A DNA stretch of 6,380 bases from Candidatus Zixiibacteriota bacterium (GTDB lineage Bacteria > Zixibacteria > MSB-5A5 > GN15 > FEB-12), in contig JAHIVM010000469.1 in NCBI GenBank assembly GCA_018816665.1, positions 1 to 6,380 of the forward strand, in the 5' to 3' direction. Shown piece after piece: positions 1 to 5,369 of the stretch. The notes below the pieces were generated by a model. The model searched no databases. It had not been told where the DNA came from and saw only the letters and a list, made by a program, of their open reading frames with translations. How positions within the stretch are numbered: position 1 is the stretch's first letter; every line of letters begins with the position of its first letter. The position numbers and the translations under genes were made by a program.

Positions 1-1387
1 CAAAAAAGAAATCAAGGCGGCCGTTTTTGTCAGTCACCTGGCGACCGCGCCACTCAACCATCCGCAGTTCGCCCGAGCGTGTTATTATGCGACTCTCCAT
101 GTTGATGGGAGTTCCTGCCGCTTTCGTCTGCGTGAAGGCGTCGGCAACCAGAGCTCGATCGCTTTCAGGAACAAACGTTTCGACGTACTCCACGCCGTAT
201 ACTTCGTTTTCCCGGTAGCCCAGGACGCGCAGAAACTCGCTGTTCATCATGAGGACGTTGCCCGCGCTGTTGATGGCGACGAAGTACGCGGGCGACGCCT
301 GCACCAGTCGATAGCTGAATTCGCGCTCCCGCATGAGGGCGTCTTCCGCTTCCTTGCGGTACGTAATATCCACCGCGATACCCCGAATACCGACAGGCTG
401 CCCGTTTTTTACTACCGGAGTTCCGTGAATGGTAGCCGGAAGGGAACCACCGTCGCTGCGCCGCAACATGTATTGACCGAGCAGGGTTGATTCTCCGCTT
501 TTGACACGTTCGATATTGCGCACGAAGCGCTCGCGGTCCGATTCGATTACCAGCATGGTCCCGGTCATACCCCTGCTCAGATCCTCGGCGTTGTACCCGG
601 TCACGCGATAGGCATTTCGGTTGATCAGGTGAAGCCGGCCGGTGTGGTCGATCTCGAACACAAGTTCCGGCAGCAGTTCGGCCAGTTCACGGAATCTGGA
701 TTCAGCCTGCTGTCTGAGGCGTTCGGCTCGTACGCTGCTCGTGACCAGGCAGGCTTCCAGCCCCATCACCAGCAGCAGGATCAGCAGACTGACCGCCAGA
801 ACACTGTGCTGGAGTTCATTGGTGGCCGCCCTGACATCATCCACATATACACCTGTACCAACAATCATCTGCCACGGTTCGAAGAGGTGAACGAATGACA
901 CTTTGTTGCCAATCACGGTGGAGTCACCGTGACGCTGCCACATATACGAAACGAACCCTGAACCGCTGTCGGAGGCAACCCGCACGAAATCCTGAAACAG
1001 CATATTCCCGCCGGCATCCGCAAAATTCCACACGTTGGTGTTTTCGAGATCCGGTCGGTACGGATGCATCAACATGACCGGCCTCAAATCCTGCAGCCAG
1101 AAGTAATCCTTCATCTCGGAGCCGTAACGCAGGTCACGTACGGTTTCCATCGCCTGAACGCGAGCTGTCGAATCCGTCAATGCACCGGCCACAACCAGTC
1201 CGTGGTAGTAGCCCAGAAGACTGACCACTGTGTGTACCTGCTGCTGACACTGGGCCTGGCGTTCACGCATGATACCGCGTTCTGTCGACGGCAGCACGAT
1301 GACAAACAGGACCAGTGCAAACAGCAATGCCGTTGCCAACGGTGGCACGGCAAACCGTACATATGTTCGCAGATGTTCAGACACCAA
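1..1387 (-). CDS. Cache-PAS-PAS membrane sensor protein, C-terminus cut by window edge (probable histidine kinase or other signalling output)
   Basis: I translated this frame by hand across the whole stretch. It stays open for 462 codons and runs off the left edge. Residues 12-32 are a transmembrane helix (ALLFALVLFVIVL). Residues 36-190 match a periplasmic single Cache type 2 domain: DYFW at 94-97, MHP at 107-109 and the closing WQMIVGTGVYVDD. Residues 195-217 are a second helix (SVLAVSLLILLLVMGL). A PAS domain follows (about 229-345, ending in the PAC-like GIRGIAVDITYRKEAE), then a second PAS (about 353 onwards). Such proteins sense small extracellular ligands and pass the signal to a cytoplasmic kinase, GGDEF or similar domain; which one is not visible here. 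No ATG lies between the upstream in-frame TAG (1459-1457) and the first helix. I chose TTG at 1387 because GGAG sits 8 bases upstream; GTG at 1384 or 1426 are alternatives. Domain calls are secure, the start is not. Confidence 0.9.
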   Translation of the reverse strand, partial: MVSEHLRTYVRFAVPPLATALLFALVLFVIVLPSTERGIMRERQAQCQQQVHTVVSLLGYYHGLVVAGALTDSTARVQAMETVRDLRYGSEMKDYFWLQDLRPVMLMHPYRPDLENTNVWNFADAGGNMLFQDFVRVASDSGSGFVSYMWQRHGDSTVIGNKVSFVHLFEPWQMIVGTGVYVDDVRAATNELQHSVLAVSLLILLLVMGLEACLVTSSVRAERLRQQAESRFRELAELLPELVFEIDHTGRLHLINRNAYRVTGYNAEDLSRGMTGTMLVIESDRERFVRNIERVKSGESTLLGQYMLRRSDGGSLPATIHGTPVVKNGQPVGIRGIAVDITYRKEAEDALMREREFSYRLVQASPAYFVAINSAGNVLMMNSEFLRVLGYRENEVYGVEYVETFVPESDRALVADAFTQTKAAGTPINMESRIITRSGELRMVEWRGRQVTDKNGRLDFFF

Positions 1388-1651
1388 TTGATCAACTCCG
1401 ATCTCTCCTGCCGCAGCGATGGACACCAGATCGACGATCTGATTCCTGCGTTCAGGGTTCCCCTTTGGCTAACCTGTTTCGCGCGTTCGCGAACCCCTGA
1501 CTACATGATCGGCATCACCGGTCCCCGCGCGCAGTTCATGGATAAGATCGGTCCGACAGAAGGTGTCGATCGTCCACGGTCTCCGGGATATGCGGATGAC
1601 AAGGGATGAGTCTGTTCACTTATTGAACACGGGCGGGCAGTGACAATAAAG
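1388..1651. other. Intergenic region between protease terminator and sensor gene
   Basis: This stretch separates the terminator of the protease gene from the sensor start. I see no plausible protein gene. A 79-codon minus-strand frame (1740-1501) reads through the terminator hairpin and the protease tail and looks like chance. The sensor promoter should lie here, but I found no convincing -35/-10 pair. An imperfect inverted repeat occurs at 1452-1460 and 1491-1500 (TCAGGGTTC against GAACCCCTGA, one-base bulge), and a perfect dyad lies at 1427-1441. Confidence 0.6.
1427..1441. promoter_or_regulatory. 15-base perfect dyad upstream of the sensor gene (possible operator)
   Basis: CAGATCG-A-CGATCTG is a perfect 7+1+7 dyad, centred about 47 bases upstream of the chosen TTG start and directly next to the alternative GTG start at 1426. 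The length and symmetry suit a dimeric repressor site. Nothing else supports function. If the real start is GTG 1426, the dyad would lie over the ribosome-binding region instead. Confidence 0.3.
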
Positions 1652-1682
1652 AACCCGATCGACATGTCATGTCGATCGGGTT
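1652..1682 (-). terminator. Intrinsic terminator of the C10 protease gene
   Basis: A perfect 14-bp stem (AACCCGATCGACAT pairing with ATGTCGATCGGGTT) with a 3-base loop begins 26 bases after the protease stop codon. Read on the minus strand it is followed by CTTTATTGT, a short and imperfect U-tract. Position, orientation and stem quality fit a Rho-independent terminator separating the protease from the sensor gene. The weak U-tract makes efficiency uncertain. Confidence 0.8.
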
Positions 1683-1708
1683 TCGGAGTTTGCAGGTAGC
1701 GCTGCTGT

Positions 1709-4156
1709 TTACGGACAGGCAGGGAGCGGATCAAAACCAATGAAGAGGTGGTTGATCAGAATCGTGAGATCGCCCACATCGACACTGGCATCGGCAGGGC
1801 CGTTCAGGTCCGCCTCTTCGATACAGCATATGTCTGTGAAGCTGATGAACAGGTGATCAATCAGGTTGGTGAGATCACCCACATCAACGGACTGGTCGCC
1901 GTCGCAATCGGGCACCAGCATAACATTGCCCACATCACCTATGCAACATCCGTTGGCGACAATTGATACGTCGTCAACATACCACCCTTCGTCCGTGACG
2001 GCACCGTCGGTGCCCAGGCGCCACATGATTCGGGCCACTCCTGAGTAGGCTGAGAGGTCAAACACGGCTTCACTCCAATCGTGACTGCCGCCATAGCAGG
2101 GAGTATCGGGATCAAAGGGGCTGGCGCCATTCGGCACGATAGTGTACGGGTAGCCACCCTCCGGAGTGATTTGTGTCCACTCTGAACCGTCGGTGGAGAT
2201 CATCACTATTCCGCCGTCCCATACCTGGCCCGGGTCGCCCGGTTCCGTGTCGATGCGGTGCCAGAAAGACAGTTGGGCATTCTGAGGCAACAGAAACGGC
2301 GGTGTCACCAGACCGCCATCGGATGTACTGGCATAGTCGGCCGACCCCAATCCGCCCGCCTTCCAGCTGGTAGCGCCGCTGTGCGCACGGTATGTCTCCA
2401 GGTGCCACTCATCGGCATACGTCGGAATAACCGGGGCGTGTGTCCAGAACCCGGGACCCGACTCCATGTCATCGGTCAACCCTTTCGAATCGCCGACAAA
2501 CACATAGAATGAATCAACCGTGGAGTAACCACCATCGGCGGTCACAGTCAATTCGAAAGTCACAATGTGAGGATCGGGACAGCCAGCCCCCACCGTGAAT
2601 GCAAAGGGATCCACCGAAGCTGCCTGGGCTCCCCATTCAATGGTTGTGCCGAAACTGACCGCGGATTGCGTGATGGTGATATTGGGATCATCGGTGTGCA
2701 GGATTCCCGTCGCATTCGATGCGTCCCAGCCCAGGTTACGAATGGTCACATCCAGCAGAACATCCTCCGCCACATCGGCATGACCGTCATTGTCACCGTC
2801 AGGGTCCGAAACAGTCTGTCCGATCAGCCCAAGCACCGGTTGGTCCTGCGGGTATATATGAGTAATGATAAACTCTTCATTGGCCGGGCAGATGCTGTCA
2901 TCTCCGTACCAGGAGCAATAGAGGCTGTCAAGCACGTACCAGGTATTGAAGGAGTTTCCCCAGCCATAGTTCATGTGATACTGATACTGACCGCCGAGGT
3001 CACGGTAACCGTCGGCGACTATCGAGTGCAGATTGATGCGATACTGACCTGGGCGGCCGGCATCGACTTCCGTCTTGATAATGTTGTACCACTCGGCCAG
3101 CGAGTAACTGGTCCGGTTTTCGCGACGAATATCAGTGCTGTATTTGTAATAGGTCGGAAACACCACGACTGCGTTGCCCGTGGAGGCACCGGAACCGCAG
3201 GCGCCGTAGTCCATACCAAAGGCCACGCCTACTTCGTAGCAGAGTTCGGACAGGGCCGCGCCCTCGTCCATCGAGCATCCATCGTCACAGCTGTCGATCA
3301 TGTTTGCCCAGTCATAGGGATCAGAAAAATCAGCGGGCAGTTCCTGGGCAGGAGTACTGCCACCGCAGGAATTGTCACCGGCCCAGGTATATGAGTAACT
3401 GCCATAGCCGCTCGGCGGCCACTGCCAGTAGGCCAGGATCTGGGCCGTGGCGGTGGCGACACAACCTACAACCGTCCGACCGCCGTCGCCCATCGGACAG
3501 AGATTGTAGTAGGGTGCGCGTTGGTGCCAACTCGTGGTCAGCAGCGGTCCTGCCTCTTCCAGAGGTTGCACCCGCGACAAGGCCATCTGCTCTGAGAAGT
3601 CAACTTCAGACACGGCATACCGGTCCCAGCGCGCCCGTTGACTCCGGCCGAACAGCGCCTCGCCGTCCGGCGGTTGCGGGGCGTCCAGACTGCCAAAAGC
3701 GCGGGCATAGCGACCCATTCGATCCGACATCGTTTCTCGAAGCAGGGCCAGAAAGCCGCCTTCCTGCTGTTCGTCCAGGACGCCGGTCTCAGAGTAGGCC
3801 TTGACAGGCGTCATCTCCTTGAGCGCCGACACAACCACGAATCCCTCCGGCTCTATATTGTAACATCGTGCCAGCAGCGTATCTCCGGCCCGGAGTTCAC
3901 TGACCTCCCGGATAGTGGGATTCGTGGCGCCACCCCAGTCACCGGTTGCAAAAGTGATTTCGGTCATCCAGTTCCGGCATACCTGATCCATTTCCAGTTG
4001 AGTTGCCCTCTCCCCGAGCACCGGAGTCACCGACAGGGCAATCAGTCCGGCGACTACCGCTAGACCCCGCGCTGCAGGTAATATGTTTGCTAACAATGAG
4101 TTACCCTTCCTTCGGAGGACGGGTTTGCTGTCTCGTGCCTGAGTCCTTACTGACAT
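1709..4156 (-). CDS. Secreted C10-family (streptopain-like) cysteine protease with accessory beta-sandwich domains and C-terminal dockerin-like repeats
   Basis: This 815-residue papain-fold endopeptidase precursor is predicted to be exported. Residues 1-48 form a signal peptide with a long basic n-region and core LAVVAGLIALSVTPVLG. Residues 50-130 resemble the C10 propeptide (GFVVVSA, PVKAYSETG). The catalytic domain spans about 200-435: nucleophile Cys232 in VGCVATATAQILAYWQWP, His377 in LHSIVADGY, and Asn396/Trp399 in YHMNYGWG. Residues 440-555 look like an Ig/CARDB-type sandwich. Residues 560-735 look like a MAM or InhA-type jelly roll (DDMESG, LSFWHRIDTE, GWYVDDVSI). Residues 738-815 carry two calcium-loop repeats with LIDHLF-type helices and a CC motif before each. 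C10 enzymes are usually about 400 residues, so the C-terminal half is an added adhesion or anchoring region. ATG 4156 is preceded by GAGGAG at 9 bases. It has its own promoter and terminator. The family call is secure; the substrate is unknown. Confidence 0.93.
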   Translation of the reverse strand: MSVRTQARDSKPVLRRKGNSLLANILPAARGLAVVAGLIALSVTPVLGERATQLEMDQVCRNWMTEITFATGDWGGATNPTIREVSELRAGDTLLARCYNIEPEGFVVVSALKEMTPVKAYSETGVLDEQQEGGFLALLRETMSDRMGRYARAFGSLDAPQPPDGEALFGRSQRARWDRYAVSEVDFSEQMALSRVQPLEEAGPLLTTSWHQRAPYYNLCPMGDGGRTVVGCVATATAQILAYWQWPPSGYGSYSYTWAGDNSCGGSTPAQELPADFSDPYDWANMIDSCDDGCSMDEGAALSELCYEVGVAFGMDYGACGSGASTGNAVVVFPTYYKYSTDIRRENRTSYSLAEWYNIIKTEVDAGRPGQYRINLHSIVADGYRDLGGQYQYHMNYGWGNSFNTWYVLDSLYCSWYGDDSICPANEEFIITHIYPQDQPVLGLIGQTVSDPDGDNDGHADVAEDVLLDVTIRNLGWDASNATGILHTDDPNITITQSAVSFGTTIEWGAQAASVDPFAFTVGAGCPDPHIVTFELTVTADGGYSTVDSFYVFVGDSKGLTDDMESGPGFWTHAPVIPTYADEWHLETYRAHSGATSWKAGGLGSADYASTSDGGLVTPPFLLPQNAQLSFWHRIDTEPGDPGQVWDGGIVMISTDGSEWTQITPEGGYPYTIVPNGASPFDPDTPCYGGSHDWSEAVFDLSAYSGVARIMWRLGTDGAVTDEGWYVDDVSIVANGCCIGDVGNVMLVPDCDGDQSVDVGDLTNLIDHLFISFTDICCIEEADLNGPADASVDVGDLTILINHLFIGFDPLPACP
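1741..1899 (-). repeat. Tandem duplicated dockerin-like calcium-loop coding repeats
   Basis: Two copies 105 bases (35 codons) apart are still clearly similar at DNA level (about 1741-1794 and 1846-1899). In protein they are D750-x-D752-x-D754-x-S756-V-D758-V-G-D761-L, which fits the dockerin type I loop spacing exactly, and D783-L-N785-G-P-A-D789-A-S791-V-D793-V-G-D796-L, with two extra residues. Each is followed by an LIxHLFI helix. The known role of dockerins is calcium-dependent binding to cohesins; in this lineage the partner is unknown. Confidence 0.8.
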
Positions 4157-4278
4157 TGCGGTTGTCTCCTCATGCCTGCGTAAACTGATTACAGAGGTGT
4201 TTCGGCAGTAGGCTGCTCGGACATCAGCATATTGAGAATACCGGAGGGTACTTCGAGAGGGTAATATCGTCTGTCCGC
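4157..4278 (-). other. Predicted 5' leader of the protease transcript
   Basis: About 120 bases lie between the predicted transcription start and the protease ATG. The Shine-Dalgarno GAGGAG (4171-4166) is near the 3' end. A seven-base direct repeat, TACCCTC on the minus strand, occurs at 4263-4257 and 4250-4244. I recognise no riboswitch or strong hairpin. A leader this long leaves room for post-transcriptional control, but none is shown. Confidence 0.4.
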
Positions 4279-4284
4279 CAATAC

Positions 4285-4312
4285 ATTATAATGGAAAGAT
4301 GAGTTTTGTCAA
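4285..4312 (-). promoter_or_regulatory. Consensus sigma70-type promoter of the protease gene
   Basis: On the minus strand TTGACA (4312-4307) and TATAAT (4290-4285) both match the consensus exactly, with a 16-base spacer. Transcription would start near 4278, about 120 bases before the protease ATG. It lies in the gap after the lipoprotein stop (4356), in the right orientation for the protease only. One base below the ideal spacer, it should be a strong constitutive-type promoter unless repressed. Confidence 0.8.
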
Positions 4313-4355
4313 ACATGATCAGGCTCTGGCGGACGATTAGAGTGGACTGCGAGAT

Positions 4356-4718
4356 CTACTCGTAGCGCATGTAGAATGAGTGACGATTGACCGATCCGGT
4401 GGGTGGATCGACACGAATGGCGACATTGGTCTGATACACCTGGTACCCCGCCTTGGTGGCCGTAAACTGATGAGTACCAACGGGGACAGCCAGAAACGTA
4501 TAGCTGCCATCGGCCGCTGTCACCGTATCCCGGCCGGCAAAAATAATGGCTACGCCGGCCATCGGCACATTGCCGGCCTCAATGTCGTAGGCTCGTCCGG
4601 TCAGGTCGGCGAAGTCGTTGCCGCCAACCAGTTCGTCCTTATCGCACGAGGATAACAGCAGACCGGCCAGCAACAGCAGGAGATAAGCGCTTTTGATATA
4701 CCAGGGACGCGTTTTCAT
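4356..4718 (-). CDS. Small lipoprotein with one carboxypeptidase-regulatory-like (CarboxypepD_reg-type) domain
   Basis: The product is 120 residues from ATG 4718. A lipoprotein signal (KTRPWYIKSAY, a leucine-rich core, then lipobox LSSC with Cys25) predicts lipid attachment. Asp26 follows the cysteine; in enterobacteria Asp at +2 favours inner-membrane retention, but that rule may not hold here. Residues 39-118 form one beta-sandwich domain: LTGRAYD, VPMAGVAIIF, TAADGSYTFLAVPVG and ATKAGYQVY are the usual marks of the PF13620-type fold. A frame extension to TTG 4784 would put 22 residues before the signal and is unlikely. ATG 4727 is a close alternative; I prefer 4718 because GGA lies 9 bases upstream. 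The function is unknown: such domains act as structural or binding modules. It precedes the protease by 199 bases on the same strand, but a strong promoter lies between. Confidence 0.82.
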   Translation of the reverse strand: MKTRPWYIKSAYLLLLLAGLLLSSCDKDELVGGNDFADLTGRAYDIEAGNVPMAGVAIIFAGRDTVTAADGSYTFLAVPVGTHQFTATKAGYQVYQTNVAIRVDPPTGSVNRHSFYMRYE

Positions 4719-4755
4719 ATCATTCATTCCAAGGGTTATACCCATCCATACGTAA

Positions 4756-4784
4756 AGGGTAACAAGAAAAACCGCCGCTGTCAA
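4756..4784 (-). promoter_or_regulatory. Possible promoter of the small lipoprotein gene
   Basis: TTGACA (4784-4779) matches the -35 consensus exactly. Seventeen bases later comes TACCCT (4761-4756), only half matching a -10 box. The distance to the ATG at 4718 is suitable, but the weak -10 makes this tentative. It could be an activator-dependent promoter. Confidence 0.3.
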
Positions 4785-4798
4785 TCAAGCGACACGTC

Positions 4799-4929
4799 GG
4801 TCCTGCCACGACTGTGCTCACGCTAACCAGCGTGACGACCGTCAGGCACCTGCTGACGGCTGTTTCGCCCGCCCGACCTGCCGTGACTCGACAGTTTCGT
4901 TTTCATGCCGGGGACTGTCGTGACGGACC
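4799..4929. repeat. 131-base nested inverted-repeat element (multibranch RNA or miniature element candidate)
   Basis: The ends pair: GGTCC (4799-4803) with GGACC (4925-4929), and CACGAC (4807-4812) with GTCGTG (4917-4922), separated by a small internal loop. Enclosed are two perfect hairpins: TCACGCT/AGCGTGA (4818-4835, 4-base loop) and CCGTCAG/CTGACGG (4839-4859, 7-base loop). A third pairing, CGACAGT (4889-4895) with ACTGTCG (4914-4920), competes with the closing stem. The arrangement could be a structured RNA on either strand, a protein-binding array, or a small palindromic mobile element. I see no target-site duplication. Confidence 0.4.
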
Positions 4930-5029
4930 ATTTCCCGTTGCCAGAGCCAATTGATTCACCTATCATGACCGGCGAGCACCCGGGGAGATTAAGAGCTTAG
5001 GAACCAGCATCCGCCAACCTTCATTAGAG

Positions 5030-5043
5030 ATCTGTAGACAGAT
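5030..5043. promoter_or_regulatory. Palindromic dyad, possible operator
   Basis: ATCTGT-AG-ACAGAT is a perfect 6+2+6 dyad in the divergent intergenic region. It resembles a repressor half-site pair, but no promoter elements were found next to it. It may be chance. Confidence 0.22.
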
Positions 5044-5130
5044 TGCCAGCTTGAGCGGCCGGATTCATTTGGTCTGATTTGTGTCGCCCGTAGTCTCGGG
5101 CAGAGGTATTCGGAGATAGTCGACAAGGGG

Positions 5131-5154
5131 GTTTCGCCGCTTCGGCGGCGAAAC
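5131..5154. repeat. 10-bp perfect stem with UUCG tetraloop
   Basis: GTTTCGCCGC, loop TTCG, then GCGGCGAAAC. Read as plus-strand RNA, this is a C(UUCG)G tetraloop hairpin, one of the most stable RNA folds. On the minus strand the loop is CGAA, and its 5' arm overlaps the U-tract of the neighbouring terminator-like stem. It could be a second terminator stem or a palindromic repeat unit. Confidence 0.6.
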
Positions 5155-5194
5155 AAAAGGCCCGGTGGCGTATGTGTGCTCATGCCGCCGGGCC
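5151..5194 (-). terminator. Intrinsic-terminator-like hairpin with U-tract, minus strand
   Basis: On the minus strand GGCCCGGCGGC (5194-5184) pairs with GCCACCGGGCC (5169-5159) over 11 bp with one G-U type pair and a 14-base loop. TTTTGTTT (5158-5151) follows directly. This is the classic Rho-independent layout. No annotated minus-strand gene ends here, so it would terminate a short unannotated transcript or divergent read-through from the plus-strand gene's promoter region. Confidence 0.6.
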
Positions 5195-5250
5195 GACTTA
5201 TCTTCGGCACATTAGCGCGGTCCGGCAGTTGACTCACCACCGGACCGCGC
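5151..5250 (-). ncRNA. Candidate small non-coding RNA (two stem-loops, the second a terminator)
   Basis: Read on the minus strand, a perfect 11-bp stem (GCGCGGTCCGG/CCGGACCGCGC, 5250-5215, 14-base loop) is followed by a 20-base linker, a second GC-rich stem and an oligo-U run. This is the usual shape of bacterial small RNAs. The 5' end is not defined, since I could not find a clear promoter upstream at 5251-5369. There is no sign of an encoded peptide. Family unknown. Confidence 0.3.
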
Positions 5251-5309
5251 GAGTGCGCGCTCCCGTAGTACCTGTCGGGTCTTGACTTCGCTAGCGATGC
5301 CGTCATGAC

Positions 5310-5340
5310 TTGACATTTTTGGACACAAACGCCTTATTAC
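5310..5340 (+). promoter_or_regulatory. Possible promoter of the plus-strand lipoprotein gene
   Basis: TTGACA (5310-5315) is followed after 19 bases by TATTAC (5335-5340). The -35 is perfect, the -10 matches four of six positions, and the spacer is two bases long. It is well placed before the ATG at 5370. If used, transcription would start within the inverted repeat at 5340-5363. Confidence 0.4.
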
Positions 5341-5363
5341 CTGAGGTCACCCAAAACCTCAGG
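5340..5363 (+). promoter_or_regulatory. 8-bp inverted repeat covering the Shine-Dalgarno of the plus-strand lipoprotein gene
   Basis: CCTGAGGT, 8-base loop, ACCTCAGG. The 3' arm contains most of the only Shine-Dalgarno-like sequence (AGGA, 5361-5364), five bases before the ATG. In RNA the stem would hide the ribosome-binding site. As DNA it lies where transcription probably starts, so it could equally be a repressor operator. Confidence 0.5.
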
Positions 5364-5369
5364 AACATC

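Larger units (their letters stand above)
4785..5369. other. Divergent intergenic region rich in inverted repeats, no protein gene seen
   Basis: This gap lies between two genes that both point away from it. I found no frame with recognisable protein character. The longest, minus strand 5306-4989, has a scrambled composition and reads through several hairpins. The stretch instead holds a series of inverted repeats, listed separately, plus a 5-bp stem at 5086-5101 (GCCCG/CGGGC). I looked for tRNA, SRP, 6S and RNase P signatures and saw none. Confidence 0.65.

Noticed and set aside
1064..1609. 181-codon open frame on the plus strand
   Set aside because: It is antisense to the Cache domain of the sensor gene and runs into the intergenic region; the composition is His/Gln/Arg-rich and not protein-like.
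1501..1740. 79-codon minus-strand frame after the protease
   Set aside because: It overlaps the protease tail in another frame and crosses the terminator hairpin; no ribosome-binding site or motif supports it.
2567..3394. 275-codon open frame on the plus strand
   Set aside because: It is entirely antisense to the protease catalytic and Ig-like regions, which have clear family motifs; it shows no recognisable domain or signal and is a codon-bias shadow.
4719..4784. N-terminal extension of the small lipoprotein to TTG 4784
   Set aside because: It would place a hydrophobic stretch and 22 residues before a normal lipoprotein signal, overlaps the likely promoter, and ATG 4718 has a plausible ribosome-binding site.
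4989..5306. 105-codon minus-strand frame in the divergent gap
   Set aside because: It reads through the three strong hairpins and the terminator-like site, with an Arg/Ser/Pro-rich random-looking composition and no domain or signal.
4785..5369. CRISPR array or tRNA gene in the hairpin-rich gap
   Set aside because: The inverted repeats differ in sequence and spacing, so they are not CRISPR repeats, and no T-arm or acceptor pairing typical of tRNA is present.
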